DNA of 64,000 bases from Candidatus Methylomirabilis lanthanidiphila (GCA_902196205.1 CABIKM010000015.1:62001-126000), one strand, 5' to 3'. Positions 33,488-42,921 are shown, numbered from the stretch's first letter. A program made the numbers and translations. The notes: generated by a model from the sequence alone, not told the origin.

Positions 33488-34552
33488 ATGCTGAAGACAC
33501 TTCCAAAACTATCTGCGCTGTGCGTGTTGGGCTGTGCTTTGGGCACTCTCGTTCTAACCGGTTCGCGCGCCTCTTTTGCGCAAGAGGGCGCGAAGCCGAT
33601 GGCTGTGTGCGCCACGGTGCCTGACCTTGGAAGCTTGGCCCGGGAGGTGGGCGGAGACCAGGTTTCCGTCACAGTGTTCGCTAAGGGAACGGAAGACGCG
33701 CACTTTATCGAGGCCAAACCCAGCTTCATTAAGACGCTCAGCCGGTGCGATCTCTATATCCAGACGGGGATGGACCTGGAGATCGGTTGGGCCCCGAGCC
33801 TCCTGCAGAACGCCAGGAACGCGGCGGTCCTGCCGGGTGGGCGCGGCTATCTCGACGCCTCCAGGGTCATCGAGCGTCTGGAAGTCCCAACCGGCCCGGT
33901 GGATCGCTCGATGGGCGATGTTCACCCCCTGGGGAACCCGCACTATCTCCTCGATCCGTTGAATGGCCTCAAGGTGGCCAGGCTGATCCGCGATAAGCTG
34001 ATTGAGCTGCGACCGGCCAGAAAGCCCTACTTCGACAATCGCTACGCCGCATTCCACCTGAGACTGGGCGCGGCGCTGGTGGGCGAGACGCTCGCCAGGA
34101 AGTACGATGCCGACAAACTTGCGCTATTGTACGAGCACGGTAAGCTTGTCCTTTTCCTGAAGGGGCAGGGCGAGGTATCGCTCCTCGGCGGATGGCTGGG
34201 AAGGATGCTTCCTTACGTCGGAATCAAGGTCGTGGCCGATCATAATATGTGGCCCTACTTCGCTCGCCGGTTTGGGATCACGGTCATCGGGTTCATGGAG
34301 CCGAAGCCGGGGATCCCCCCGACAACCAAGCAACTGGGGATGCTGGTAGACCTCGTGCGGGCAGAACGGGTCGGCGCGATTCTGACGGTCAGCTACTATG
34401 ACCCTCGTCATGCTCGATTTATCTCGCAACAGACCGGCGCCAGGATCGTGAATCTGGCCCACCAGCCAGGGGCTCGCGATGGTACCGATGACTACCTCGC
34501 CATGATTGACTATAATGTGAGAGCGATAGCCGCCGCGTTAGGAGGCTCATAG
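33488..34552 (+). CDS. znuA: Zinc/manganese ABC transporter substrate-binding protein
   Basis: A 354-residue TroA/ZnuA-like binding protein. Signal peptide is residues 1-32. The metal site residues expected in the family are visible: H in TEDAHFIEAKPSF, H in GNPHYLLDPLNG, and an Asp/Glu in the C-lobe. It lacks the long His-rich loop seen in some ZnuA proteins. It delivers metal from the periplasm to the permease encoded two genes later. The ATG at 33488 follows GGGAGG by 8 nt. Confidence 0.85.
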   Translation: MLKTLPKLSALCVLGCALGTLVLTGSRASFAQEGAKPMAVCATVPDLGSLAREVGGDQVSVTVFAKGTEDAHFIEAKPSFIKTLSRCDLYIQTGMDLEIGWAPSLLQNARNAAVLPGGRGYLDASRVIERLEVPTGPVDRSMGDVHPLGNPHYLLDPLNGLKVARLIRDKLIELRPARKPYFDNRYAAFHLRLGAALVGETLARKYDADKLALLYEHGKLVLFLKGQGEVSLLGGWLGRMLPYVGIKVVADHNMWPYFARRFGITVIGFMEPKPGIPPTTKQLGMLVDLVRAERVGAILTVSYYDPRHARFISQQTGARIVNLAHQPGARDGTDDYLAMIDYNVRAIAAALGGS

Positions 34553-34592
34553 GTATGGCCGTGACTTAATACTCAGAGCATTAAATAGCTTA

Positions 34593-34612
34593 CCCCCCTT
34601 TTTCAAAGGGGG
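34593..34612. repeat. C-run/G-run palindromic repeat, copy in zinc operon
   Basis: CCCCCTTT (34594-34601), loop TTC, AAAGGGGG (34605-34612). Related to the palindromes at 38241 and 63724. Its right arm runs into GGAGG, so the repeat appears to supply the ribosome binding site of the next gene. Confidence 0.75.
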
Positions 34613-34627
34613 AGGTTGCTTGAGATT

Positions 34628-35428
34628 ATGTACGGGCCTTACCGGCACGGGAGAAACGTGGAACACGCTGATGTCATCCTGAAAGCGACAGCGCTGACGG
34701 TCGGCTACGCGGGCCGGACGGTGCTCGAACAGGTCACCGTTGAGTGTCGGAAGGGAGAGTTCTGGTTCTTCATCGGGCCGAACGGCTCCGGAAAGACGAC
34801 GCTGATTCGCACCATGCTGGGCATCCTGCGTCCTTTGGGCGGCCAATTGTGGTTCGACCCGGACCTGGCAGGCCGAGAGGGTATCGGTTTTGTCCCACAG
34901 CGATGCGATCTGAACCCCGCCCTCCCTACCACGGTCCGGGAGTTTGTCATTCTTGGGCTCGTGGGCATTCGACTCGGCAGGACAGAGGAAATGGAGCGCA
35001 TGGAGTGGGCGCTCCACAAGGTGGGTCTGGATGGGATGGCGCAACGCAACTACTGGTCCCTTTCCGGCGGGCAACGACAGCGGGCGCTTGTGGCTCGAGC
35101 CCTCGTGCGACGGCCCAATCTGCTGATCCTCGATGAACCGACCAATGGCCTTGATCTCTCGACGGAAGACTCGTTTCTGCGACTGCTCGCCGACCTGAAC
35201 CGGACGGAACATTTGACCCTCGTCTTCGTGACTCACGATATCGCCATTGCCGCCCGATACGCCACGCACCTGGCGTTCTTCTGTTCAGGCCGCGTCGAGT
35301 CGGGACCGCGTGAGCAACTGCTGAACCGGGCCGTCCTCGAACGGGTGTACGGGGTGGGCATAGCGGTGACGCGTGATCCATCGGGCGCTGTCGCAGTCCA
35401 GGTCTGCCCGCCGGGGGCACCGTCGTGA
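34628..35428 (+). CDS. znuC: Zinc/manganese ABC transporter ATP-binding protein
   Basis: About 266 residues. Walker A is GPNGSGKTT, the Q-loop is GFVPQRCDL, signature LSGGQRQRALVARAL, Walker B LLILDEPTNGLD, switch His FVTHD. It powers the ABC-3-type permease that follows with a 4-nt overlap. The start is uncertain: TTG 34616, ATG 34628 and GTG 34658 are all possible; GGAGG at 34611-34615 favours one of the first two. Confidence 0.9.
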   Translation: MYGPYRHGRNVEHADVILKATALTVGYAGRTVLEQVTVECRKGEFWFFIGPNGSGKTTLIRTMLGILRPLGGQLWFDPDLAGREGIGFVPQRCDLNPALPTTVREFVILGLVGIRLGRTEEMERMEWALHKVGLDGMAQRNYWSLSGGQRQRALVARALVRRPNLLILDEPTNGLDLSTEDSFLRLLADLNRTEHLTLVFVTHDIAIAARYATHLAFFCSGRVESGPREQLLNRAVLERVYGVGIAVTRDPSGAVAVQVCPPGAPS

Positions 35429-36291
35429 TCCAGGAGTTCATCTCATCATGGCCACTATTTCAAAACACCTACCTCGTCGGGTGGTCGATCGCCCTGCTGC
35501 TCTCATTGGTGGGCGTCCTGGCGGTCGCTCGCGACCAGATCTTCATCGGCGCAGCCATGTCGCAGGCCTCAACGCTGGGTATCGCCTTAGCAATGTGGAT
35601 TGGCGCGTGGATTGCTCCGGCAACGCTCCCCTGGTTTCACTCGGATGAATTCCTCTCCGCCATGGCCGTGGCGTTCTCTCTAGGCGCCGCGCTTATCACA
35701 GGGGGCTGGGCGGCGACGGACCGGGAGAGCCATGAGGCGATTACGGGCTGGGTATTCCTCGGGTCGGCCAGCCTCTCGATCCTCATCGTCTCCCACAGCC
35801 CGCATGGACTGGAGGAGATCCACCGGCTGCTCGCCTCAAGCATCATCGGCGCCACCCGCACCGACGTCTGGGGGTTCAGCGCGCTCGCCGGCCTGACCGC
35901 TCTGTTTCTCGCCGTCACCCATCGGCGCACCCTGCTCTTTCTCATGGACCCCGCCATGGCTGCCGCGGTGGGGATGCATACCGGCGGGTGGGCCGCCATC
36001 ATCTCTGCCCTGCTCGGTCTCGCCATCGGGTTGTCCATCCGATCGTCAGGGATGTTGTATACGTTCGGGTGTCTGGTGCTGCCCGCCCTCATCGCAAAGA
36101 ACGTCTGTCGCGAGGTCGGCCCGATGTTCCTGGTGGCCCCTCTGGTTGCCGTCCTGACGGGCGCCATCGCGTTTGTGCTCGCCAATCACTACGATTATCC
36201 CCCCGCGCAGATGACGGTGGCGCTGCTGAGCCTGGCGCTTACGATCGCATGGCTCTTCCGACGGCTGCGCCAGGCGAACGGGATGTTCTGA
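35425..36291 (+). CDS. znuB: Zinc/manganese ABC transporter permease (ABC-3 family)
   Basis: A 288-residue permease with about eight helices, with family features such as VGVLAVARDQIFIGAAMSQA, STLGIALAMW and GMLYTFGCLVLPALIAKNVC. It forms the membrane channel for the ATPase and ZnuA-like protein upstream. The GTG start overlaps the ATPase stop. The whole set from 30913 to here reads as one operon. Confidence 0.9.
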   Translation: MIQEFISSWPLFQNTYLVGWSIALLLSLVGVLAVARDQIFIGAAMSQASTLGIALAMWIGAWIAPATLPWFHSDEFLSAMAVAFSLGAALITGGWAATDRESHEAITGWVFLGSASLSILIVSHSPHGLEEIHRLLASSIIGATRTDVWGFSALAGLTALFLAVTHRRTLLFLMDPAMAAAVGMHTGGWAAIISALLGLAIGLSIRSSGMLYTFGCLVLPALIAKNVCREVGPMFLVAPLVAVLTGAIAFVLANHYDYPPAQMTVALLSLALTIAWLFRRLRQANGMF

Positions 36292-36464
36292 CCGGATTAA
36301 AAATTCGTTGTTCGCCATGGGCAGACTATGGATTACAATAGGAGTAGATTAGTGCTTGGTCTCTGGCATTTGTTGTATATTTTCGACAGAAGGCCTGACT
36401 GAAACGAGGAGTGCAGAGCTCGATTCCGACAACTCCATTCAAGACGATTTATAAGGAGGTCGCC

Positions 36465-37073
36465 ATGGTCAAGATCGGATCAAAGGCGCCGGATTTTACC
36501 GCCAATACCACCAAAGGCCCCATTACCCTGTCGCAGTTCCGCGGCAAGTGGGTCCTGCTCTTCGCCCATCCTGCCGACTTTACACCGGTTTGCACGACCG
36601 AGTTCATCGAGTTCGCGAGACGACACAAGGAATTTAAAGATTTGAACTGCGAGGTCATCGGCCTGAGCGTAGACAGCATCTACTCGCACATCGAGTGGCT
36701 CCGCCACATGGAGGAAAGCGCCAAGGTCAAGATGGACTTCCCGGTAGTCGCCGACCCGGAAAAGACCGTGGCGAACCTCTATGATCTGATCAATCCCGAT
36801 GTCCAACTCACGGTTCGCGGCGTCTTCTTTATCGACCCCGATGGGATCGTCCGTTTTGCCATGTACTATCCCATCCCGTTCGGGCGAAACATCGACGAGA
36901 TCCTGCGCAGCCTGAAGGCGCTGCAGACCGTGGACAAGTACGGGGTCGCCTGCCCGGTGAACTGGCAGCCTGGCCAGGATGTGATCGTACCCCCGCCGCA
37001 GACGATCGACGAGGCCGACAAGCGCGCCAAGGCCGGCGCCGACCGGTGGTATATGATGCGGAAAAAGATCTAG
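36465..37073 (+). CDS. Peroxiredoxin (Prx6/1-Cys group)
   Basis: A 202-residue thiol peroxidase. The peroxidatic Cys is C43 in FAHPADFTPVCTTE, with conserved Thr and Pro before it. The length and the C-terminal domain (RGVFFIDPDGIVRFAMYYPI, FGRNIDEILRSLKALQ, GVACPVNWQPGQDVIVPPP) fit the Prx6 group, common in archaea and some bacteria. A second Cys in VACPVNW may resolve. It reduces hydrogen peroxide and organic peroxides in the cytoplasm. AAGGAGG sets the start at 36465. Confidence 0.93.
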   Translation: MVKIGSKAPDFTANTTKGPITLSQFRGKWVLLFAHPADFTPVCTTEFIEFARRHKEFKDLNCEVIGLSVDSIYSHIEWLRHMEESAKVKMDFPVVADPEKTVANLYDLINPDVQLTVRGVFFIDPDGIVRFAMYYPIPFGRNIDEILRSLKALQTVDKYGVACPVNWQPGQDVIVPPPQTIDEADKRAKAGADRWYMMRKKI

Positions 37074-37114
37074 CGTGAACCCCCAGATCCTCTATCGGAG
37101 TTGAGAATACGCCG

Positions 37115-37372
37115 ATGCGACGTGTGGTAATCCGGGCGCCCAGTTGCGGCGCCGATATCATTACCCACTTGAAGGGTGGGCTTCGATTCCATGCCGAGGA
37201 GCTTCAACCCGGCGAGCAAGTAGAATTCGCGTTCGACGCCGAGCGATTCCCGTATGCCACTGCGATCTTCGAATCGTTGCTGGCCGGCGTCGGCCTGATC
37301 CTCCTCTCAACTCGCGAGGAGGATCACACCCGGGTCTTCGAGGTCGAAAAGCTGCAGCGTGAGAGTTCGTAG
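37115..37372 (+). CDS. Small protein of unknown function
   Basis: An 85-residue soluble protein starting MRRVVIRAPSCGADIITHLK. It has alternating hydrophobic residues consistent with a small alpha/beta fold and no cysteine pair or membrane helix. It stands between the peroxiredoxin and DoxX genes, 41 nt and 9 nt away, so it is likely co-transcribed with them. No family recognised. Confidence 0.65.
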   Translation: MRRVVIRAPSCGADIITHLKGGLRFHAEELQPGEQVEFAFDAERFPYATAIFESLLAGVGLILLSTREEDHTRVFEVEKLQRESS

Positions 37373-37381
37373 GGAGCATCG

Positions 37382-37864
37382 GTGACCAGACCGAAAAGCA
37401 ACCGGCAAACAGAAACGAAGCTCTGGTACGTCGCAATCCTGCGCATCTTTTTTGGCTACTACTTTTTCCAGGACGGCCTCGGGAAGTTGACCGGGGGCTT
37501 TACCGGTTCAGATGCGTTGGAGAAGTGGTTGACAACCAAGGCGACCGGAGCATTTGGCTGGTATAAGCCATTTCTAACCGATGTAGCGATTCCCTATCAT
37601 CAGCTCTTTGCCGGACTGGTTACCTGGGGGATGATTGTGGCCGGCTTGGCGCTGTTGTCCGGGCTGTTGACGCGTCCGGCCGCGCTGGCAGGCATCTTTA
37701 TGACGCTCAATTTCTATCTGGCCAAAGGGGGCGGGTCGCCGGCCACCACCTCGGACCAGGCATTCATGGCTGGTCTGCTGGTCGTCTTCCTGGCGCGGGC
37801 CGGTCGCTCGTTTGGGCTTGACGGCTGGTTGGCTCGACGCTATCCGGGATCCCCGCTCTGGTAG
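37382..37864 (+). CDS. DoxX-family membrane protein
   Basis: A 160-residue protein with four hydrophobic helices. Family features: LRIFFGYYFFQDGLGKLTGG near residue 18-37 and later GLALLSGLLTRPAALAG. DoxX proteins are inner-membrane proteins linked to thiol or quinone redox processes; the exact role is not known. It follows the peroxiredoxin, consistent with an oxidative-stress unit. The start is GTG at 37382 after GGGAGCATCG. Confidence 0.85.
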   Translation: MTRPKSNRQTETKLWYVAILRIFFGYYFFQDGLGKLTGGFTGSDALEKWLTTKATGAFGWYKPFLTDVAIPYHQLFAGLVTWGMIVAGLALLSGLLTRPAALAGIFMTLNFYLAKGGGSPATTSDQAFMAGLLVVFLARAGRSFGLDGWLARRYPGSPLW

Positions 37865-37898
37865 CTTACTGAAGCGCAGCCTTCCACATGGGCAGCCC

Positions 37899-39266
37899 AT
37901 GACGTATTCGGCGGCGATTGGCTATCTCTACGGGCTCCAGCGTTACGGCGTCAAGCTGGGTCTCGAGAATATTCAACGATTGCTTGCGGCGGTTGGTGAC
38001 CCGCACCGTCGCTTTCCATCCATTCTGATCGGCGGAACGAACGGCAAAGGGTCTACCGCCGCGTTTCTGTCGTCGATCCTCCGGGCTGCCGGCTATCGGG
38101 TCGGGCTCTATACCTCTCCGCATCTCCTGGAGTTCACGGAGCGCATCCAGGTCGACGGACAGCCCATTGCGGACGCCGACGTCGCCGCCCTCGTCGATGA
38201 ACTCCGCCCCGTCATCGCCAACCTCTTCCTTGCACCTATGAAATCCCCCCTATCCCCCCCTTTTGTAAAGGGGGGCGAGGGGGGATTTAGCCTGCCCCCA
38301 CACACTTCCCACCCCACCTTCTTCGAGGTTACGACTGCCCTCGCTTTCCTTCACTTCGTTCGCAGCAATGTAGACTATGCCGTTGTCGAAGTCGGGCTGG
38401 GGGGTCGGTTCGATGCTACCAACATACTCAACGCCCAGGTAGCGGTGGTCACTAATATCGCCCTGGAGCATGAAGAGTATCTGGGAAAGACGCTGGAGGC
38501 CATTGCCGTAGAGAAGGCCGGGATCATTAAAGAGGCAACACGCGTCGTGTCTGCTGTTCGCGCCCCCGAGGCTCTGGCCATCATTGCCGACGTCTGCCGC
38601 ACACGCGGCGCGACCCTTCTCGATATCCGGAGCGCGTATGACTGGCAGATTCATCGGTCGGACCTCTCCGGTCAGCAATTCAGCGTAGGCGAAAAAGGGC
38701 TGCCTCCGGATACGTTTGATATCCCGCTGCTTGGCCGGCATCAGGTCGCCAATGCCATCGCGGCCCTTGCCGCGTCCCGGCTTCTCCGAACCGGCGGCGC
38801 CGCCATTTCGGAACGCGCTATTCATGAAGGCTTGCGCCACACACGATGGCCAGGCCGTCTCCAACTGTTTCCGGGCCGACCCCTCGTGATCCTGGACGGC
38901 GCGCACAATCCGGCAGGCGCGGCGGCGCTGCGGGCCTTTCTGGTGGAGCAACGGTTTGCCGGCCGCGTGACACTGGTGTTCGGCGTCCTGCAGGATAAGA
39001 ACTGGATCGCAATGTTGCAAGAGTTGGCGCCATTGGCACAACGGGTCATCCTCACCCGCCCGGAGAGCGAGCGCGCTGCCGATCCACGCCACTTGCAGGA
39101 GGCCGAACGCGTCTGTTCAAAGCTTGAGATCGTAGAGGATGTCGCGGAGGCGATCGCGTTGGCCAGGGCCGTCACCGATCCGGAGGATGCCGTTGTCGTG
39201 ACCGGCTCGCTCTTCGTCATCTCGGCGGCCCTGCGCGCGCTGAGGGCGCATGAGACGCGAACGTAA
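37899..39266 (+). CDS. folC: Folylpolyglutamate/dihydrofolate synthase
   Basis: A 455-residue Mur-ligase-family enzyme that adds glutamate to folates. The ATP-binding loop is IGGTNGKGSTAAF near residue 45, followed by GLYTSPHLLEFTERIQVDG, YAVVEVGLGGRFDATN and, in the C-domain, ILDGAHNPAGA. Residues about 115-130 (KSPLSPPFVKGGEGGF) are extra: they are the translation of a palindromic DNA repeat (38241-38288) inserted in frame in a loop. The start at ATG 37899 matches the family start (MTYSAAIGYLYGL); the ribosome binding site is weak. Confidence 0.95.
   Translation: MTYSAAIGYLYGLQRYGVKLGLENIQRLLAAVGDPHRRFPSILIGGTNGKGSTAAFLSSILRAAGYRVGLYTSPHLLEFTERIQVDGQPIADADVAALVDELRPVIANLFLAPMKSPLSPPFVKGGEGGFSLPPHTSHPTFFEVTTALAFLHFVRSNVDYAVVEVGLGGRFDATNILNAQVAVVTNIALEHEEYLGKTLEAIAVEKAGIIKEATRVVSAVRAPEALAIIADVCRTRGATLLDIRSAYDWQIHRSDLSGQQFSVGEKGLPPDTFDIPLLGRHQVANAIAALAASRLLRTGGAAISERAIHEGLRHTRWPGRLQLFPGRPLVILDGAHNPAGAAALRAFLVEQRFAGRVTLVFGVLQDKNWIAMLQELAPLAQRVILTRPESERAADPRHLQEAERVCSKLEIVEDVAEAIALARAVTDPEDAVVVTGSLFVISAALRALRAHETRT
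38241..38288. repeat. C-run/G-run palindromic repeat inside folC
   Basis: AAATCCCCCC and GGGGGGATTT ends, with CCCCCCC and GGGGGGC inner arms around TTTTGTAAAG. It is the same kind of palindrome as those at 34593 and 63724, here kept open as 16 codons in the folC frame. Confidence 0.85.
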
Positions 39267-39434
39267 GAGGCTGTCTCCTCTGCACTCGCTGCCCGGTCTC
39301 ACCATGCCTGCCGATACGCCGGACTCGTCGACGCAATCGATTGTGTGACTATTAGCAGGTGTGGTAGCATTGCCACGCCAGGAGCTATGGTCCACCCAGG
39401 ATACGGATCGTCGTCTGAGGATAGGTGCCCACAC

Positions 39435-40823
39435 ATGAACGATCTCTGCACGGTAATATTGGCGGCGGGTCAGGGGACCAGGATGCGCTCGAAGCTCCCG
39501 AAGGTGCTGCATCCGGTCGCCGGTCTGCCGATGATCGCCCATGTGATCGAGGCGTGCCGCCCCTTTCAGGCGAAGCGAACCCTCGCAATCGTCGGACACC
39601 AAGCCGATAGGGTGAAACAGGCGCTGGCTGGCGAGGCGATTGAATTCGTGGCCCAGCCTGAACAGCGCGGGACGGCTCATGCCCTCCTGCAGACGAGAGA
39701 GGCCCTTGCCGGTTTTGATGGCGATCTGCTGGTCGTGTCCGGGGACACACCCCTCCTGACCTCACAGACGCTCGACGGGGTCCTGCGGGCCCACCGTGAC
39801 ACTCGCGCGCTGGCGACCGTCCTCACGGCCGAACTGCCTGATCCGACCGGCTATGGGCGGGTGATACGATCTGCAACGGGCGGGCTCTTGCGAATCGTTG
39901 AGGAGCTGGAGGCCGCGCCACAGGAGCGGCGGATCCGCGAAATCAACGCCGGGGTGTACTGCTTTGCCGCACACGCGCTCTTCGAGGCCCTCCAGGCGAT
40001 CCGCCCTTCTGCCGTCAAGGGCGAACTGTATCTCCCGGACGCCATCGCGCTGCTGCGGGATCGCGACGGGGGCGTACAGGCGCACCGGATACTCGATCCC
40101 GACGAGGTGCGAGGGATCAACACCCGCGCCGAACTGGCTGAGATCCACCGTCTGCTCTGGCGAAAGGCCGCCCGGCGGCTGCTGGCCGAAGGGGTGACCC
40201 TTCTCGATCCTGAGCGCGCCTATATCGGTCCGCTCGTCAGGATCGGTCCCGATTCGATCCTCTATCCGAACGTCATCCTCGAAGGACAGACGGTGATCGG
40301 GGAAGGGACAACAATCTACTCAGGCTGTCGGATCCGCAACTCAACAATCGGCGACGACTCTGTGATCCTGGATGGGTGCATTATCCAGGAGAGTCAGATC
40401 GGTGACGGGTGCCAGGTCGGGCCCTACGCGCACCTGAGACCGGAGGCCCGGCTTCGGCAACACGCCAAGGTTGGAAATTTCGTGGAGGTCAAAAAGTCGG
40501 TCGTCGGCGAAGGGTCCAAGGTCCCGCATTTGAGCTACATCGGCGATACCACCATCGGGAAGCGGGTCAACGTCGGTGCCGGGACGATTACCTGTAACTA
40601 CGACGGCTTTACCAAGCATCGGACGGTGATCGAAGACGACGTATTTGTGGGTAGCGACGTAATCCTCGTGGCGCCGGTCTCTATAGGACGGGGCGCCATC
40701 ATCGCCGCCGGATCGACCATCACCGAGGACGTGCCGCCAGATGCGCTGGCATTCGGTCGGGCACGGCAGACCAATAAGAGCGGCGCCGCCGAGGTATTTC
40801 GGTCCAAACACCGGAAGGGGTAA
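39435..40823 (+). CDS. glmU: Bifunctional UDP-GlcNAc pyrophosphorylase / GlcN-1-P acetyltransferase
   Basis: A 462-residue GlmU making UDP-GlcNAc for peptidoglycan and LPS. N-terminal uridyltransferase: VILAAGQGTRMRSKLPKVLH (residues about 7-26), then QPEQRGTAHALLQ and VSGDTPLL. C-terminal left-handed beta-helix acetyltransferase from about residue 250: IGPDSILYPNVILEGQTVIG, KVGNFVEVKKS, GAGTITCNYDGFTKHRT, and ASGSTITEDVPPDALAFGRA. Its product pathway uses glucosamine-6-P from GlmS, encoded 4 nt later. Confidence 0.97.
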   Translation: MNDLCTVILAAGQGTRMRSKLPKVLHPVAGLPMIAHVIEACRPFQAKRTLAIVGHQADRVKQALAGEAIEFVAQPEQRGTAHALLQTREALAGFDGDLLVVSGDTPLLTSQTLDGVLRAHRDTRALATVLTAELPDPTGYGRVIRSATGGLLRIVEELEAAPQERRIREINAGVYCFAAHALFEALQAIRPSAVKGELYLPDAIALLRDRDGGVQAHRILDPDEVRGINTRAELAEIHRLLWRKAARRLLAEGVTLLDPERAYIGPLVRIGPDSILYPNVILEGQTVIGEGTTIYSGCRIRNSTIGDDSVILDGCIIQESQIGDGCQVGPYAHLRPEARLRQHAKVGNFVEVKKSVVGEGSKVPHLSYIGDTTIGKRVNVGAGTITCNYDGFTKHRTVIEDDVFVGSDVILVAPVSIGRGAIIAAGSTITEDVPPDALAFGRARQTNKSGAAEVFRSKHRKG

Positions 40824-40827
40824 CGCG

Positions 40828-42663
40828 ATGTGCGGAATTGTGGGATATGTCGGACGCAAGAAGGTCGTCCCAGTGCTCCTGGAGGGATTGAAGCGGCTGG
40901 AGTACCGGGGCTACGACTCGGCCGGCCTGGCGATCCTTCAACAGGACCGGATCGTCATCCATCGCAGCGTCGGGAAGATTAAAGAGCTGGAGAATGCGCT
41001 GTGGGGCCGCGATGTCTCAGGCGAGGTCGGGCTTGGCCATACCCGCTGGGCTACACACGGCCGACCCACCGAAGAGAACGCCCATCCGCACAGCGATTGC
41101 ACCGGCGACCTCGTCGTCGTCCACAACGGCATCATCGAAAACTACCTGGCCCTGAAAGACAAGCTTCAGCGGGAGGGACACCATTTCAAATCCGATACCG
41201 ATACCGAGGTGGTCGCCCATCTGATTGAGGGGCAACTCCAGGAGACGGCAGATCTGGAGCTGGCCGTGCGACGGGCCTTGGCCGACGTCGTCGGCACCTA
41301 CGCGCTTGGAATCTTGTGGCGAGGCGATCCGCATCGGTTGGTGGCAGCCAGAAACGGCAGCCCGCTGGTAGTGGGGTTGGGCGATGGAGAGTTCCTTATC
41401 GCCTCCGACCTCCCCGCCATCCTGTCCCACACACGGGACGTCCTGTTTTTGGACGACGAGGAGATAGTCGTCCTCTCCCACGACGGTGTCAACGTCACCA
41501 CCCTGGCCGGGGAACCGGTGGAAAAGAAGATCCAGAAGATTCTCTGGACACCGCTTATGGCCGAAAAGAGTGGGTACAAGCACTTCATGCTGAAGGAGAT
41601 CTACGAGCAACCGCGGGCGATCCGGGACACTATTCGGGGTCGTTTTTCGCTGGACGGCGGTCAGCTTTACCTGGAAGGGCTTGACGCCCTCCAGGACCGG
41701 CTACCGACGATCGATCGGATCGTCTTAGTCGCCTGCGGGACCTCCTGGCATGCCGGGCTGGTCGGTAAGTTCCTCATTGAGGATCTGACGCGTATTCCGG
41801 TCGAGGTCGACTATGGCTCTGAATTTCGGTACCGCGACCCAATCCTGGATGAGCGGACGCTGGTTGTCACCATCAGCCAGTCCGGTGAAACGCTGGACAC
41901 CCTGGTCTCTCTACGCGAGGCCCGTCGGCGCGGCTGCAAGGCTCTGGCGATCTGCAATGTGGTGGGTTCTACGCTCAGCCGCGAGAGCGACGGGGTCTTA
42001 TACACCCACGCGGGTCCGGAAATCGGCGTCGCCTCCACAAAGGCCTTCACCACCCAACTGGCCGCTCTCTACCTGCTCGCATTGGCGCTGGGTCGCGCCA
42101 ACGGACGCCTCGATGGAACAAAAATTCAGGAGTTGCTCAGTGAGCTGATCCGCCTGCCCCAACGGATGGAGCAGGTACTCTCCCTTGGGCCCGCGTTGGA
42201 AGAATTAGCCGGACAGTTCTGCGCCGTCTCGAATTTTCTTTACCTGGGTCGCGGGATCAACTATCCCATTGCGCTGGAGGGGGCGCTGAAGCTCAAGGAG
42301 ATCTCCTACATCCACGCGGAAGGGTATCCGGCCGGCGAGATGAAGCACGGACCCATTGCCCTGATCACTGACGAGATACCGGTGGTTTTTCTTGCGCCAA
42401 AGGATCGGACATTCGAGAAGGTGTTGAGCAATATTGAGGAAGTAAAAACGCGTAATGGGATCGTGATCGCTCTCTCCGACGAAACCGATTCCCACCTCCT
42501 GGCCAAGGCCGACCATCTGATAACCATCCCTCATACCTCCCCGTACCTGATGCCTCTGCTCCTTGTCGTCCCCTTGCAACTCCTCGCCTACCACATCGCC
42601 GTAAGGAAGGGGTGCGACGTAGACCAGCCGCGTAACCTGGCCAAGAGCGTGACGGTCGAATAG
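40828..42663 (+). CDS. glmS: Glutamine-fructose-6-phosphate aminotransferase
   Basis: A 611-residue GlmS that makes glucosamine-6-phosphate. The mature N-terminal Cys follows the start Met (MCGIVGYVG). The glutaminase domain has RLEYRGYDSAG and GHTRWATHGRPTEENAHPH. Two SIS domains follow (VACGTSWHAGLVGKF, ISQSGETLDTL; YLGRGINYPIALEGALKLKE, YPAGEMKHGP), ending DQPRNLAKSVTVE. It is directly after glmU, forming an amino-sugar operon. No glmS ribozyme could fit in the 4-nt gap. Confidence 0.98.
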   Translation: MCGIVGYVGRKKVVPVLLEGLKRLEYRGYDSAGLAILQQDRIVIHRSVGKIKELENALWGRDVSGEVGLGHTRWATHGRPTEENAHPHSDCTGDLVVVHNGIIENYLALKDKLQREGHHFKSDTDTEVVAHLIEGQLQETADLELAVRRALADVVGTYALGILWRGDPHRLVAARNGSPLVVGLGDGEFLIASDLPAILSHTRDVLFLDDEEIVVLSHDGVNVTTLAGEPVEKKIQKILWTPLMAEKSGYKHFMLKEIYEQPRAIRDTIRGRFSLDGGQLYLEGLDALQDRLPTIDRIVLVACGTSWHAGLVGKFLIEDLTRIPVEVDYGSEFRYRDPILDERTLVVTISQSGETLDTLVSLREARRRGCKALAICNVVGSTLSRESDGVLYTHAGPEIGVASTKAFTTQLAALYLLALALGRANGRLDGTKIQELLSELIRLPQRMEQVLSLGPALEELAGQFCAVSNFLYLGRGINYPIALEGALKLKEISYIHAEGYPAGEMKHGPIALITDEIPVVFLAPKDRTFEKVLSNIEEVKTRNGIVIALSDETDSHLLAKADHLITIPHTSPYLMPLLLVVPLQLLAYHIAVRKGCDVDQPRNLAKSVTVE

Positions 42664-42678
42664 TCACCGGTTGAACGA

Positions 42679-42921
42679 CTATCCGATCCACAGTATCTTC
42701 AGCTCCCCCTCGACTTGTCTGAACTCCTTATCTCCTGTCACCAACTCTGCCTTCCTGAGTTTGGCCAAGGCTGCGGCGAAACAGTCGGCGTAGGACATTT
42801 TCTTGCCGGACTTGAACGCGGCCGCCTGTCTGGCCAGCTCCAGATCGGCAGGAACAATCTGGATGGGCAGCGTCGTAATGAGGTGAGCCACCTCCTCGGC
42901 CAGCGGTCGCCACGCCCATCA
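42679..42921 (-). pseudogene. C-terminal part of a VapC PIN toxin
   Basis: About 70-80 codons matching the end of PIN-domain toxins: LPIQIVPADLELARQAAAFK, MSYADCFAAALAK and AELVTGDKEF, where the last acidic residues belong to the active site. The N-terminal half with the first catalytic Asp is missing; an in-frame stop lies near 42921. It sits right after higA, convergent to glmS. Probably an inactive remnant. Confidence 0.75.

Noticed and set aside
40824-40827. glmS ribozyme
   Set aside because: Only 4 nt separate glmU and glmS, so no ribozyme can be present there.
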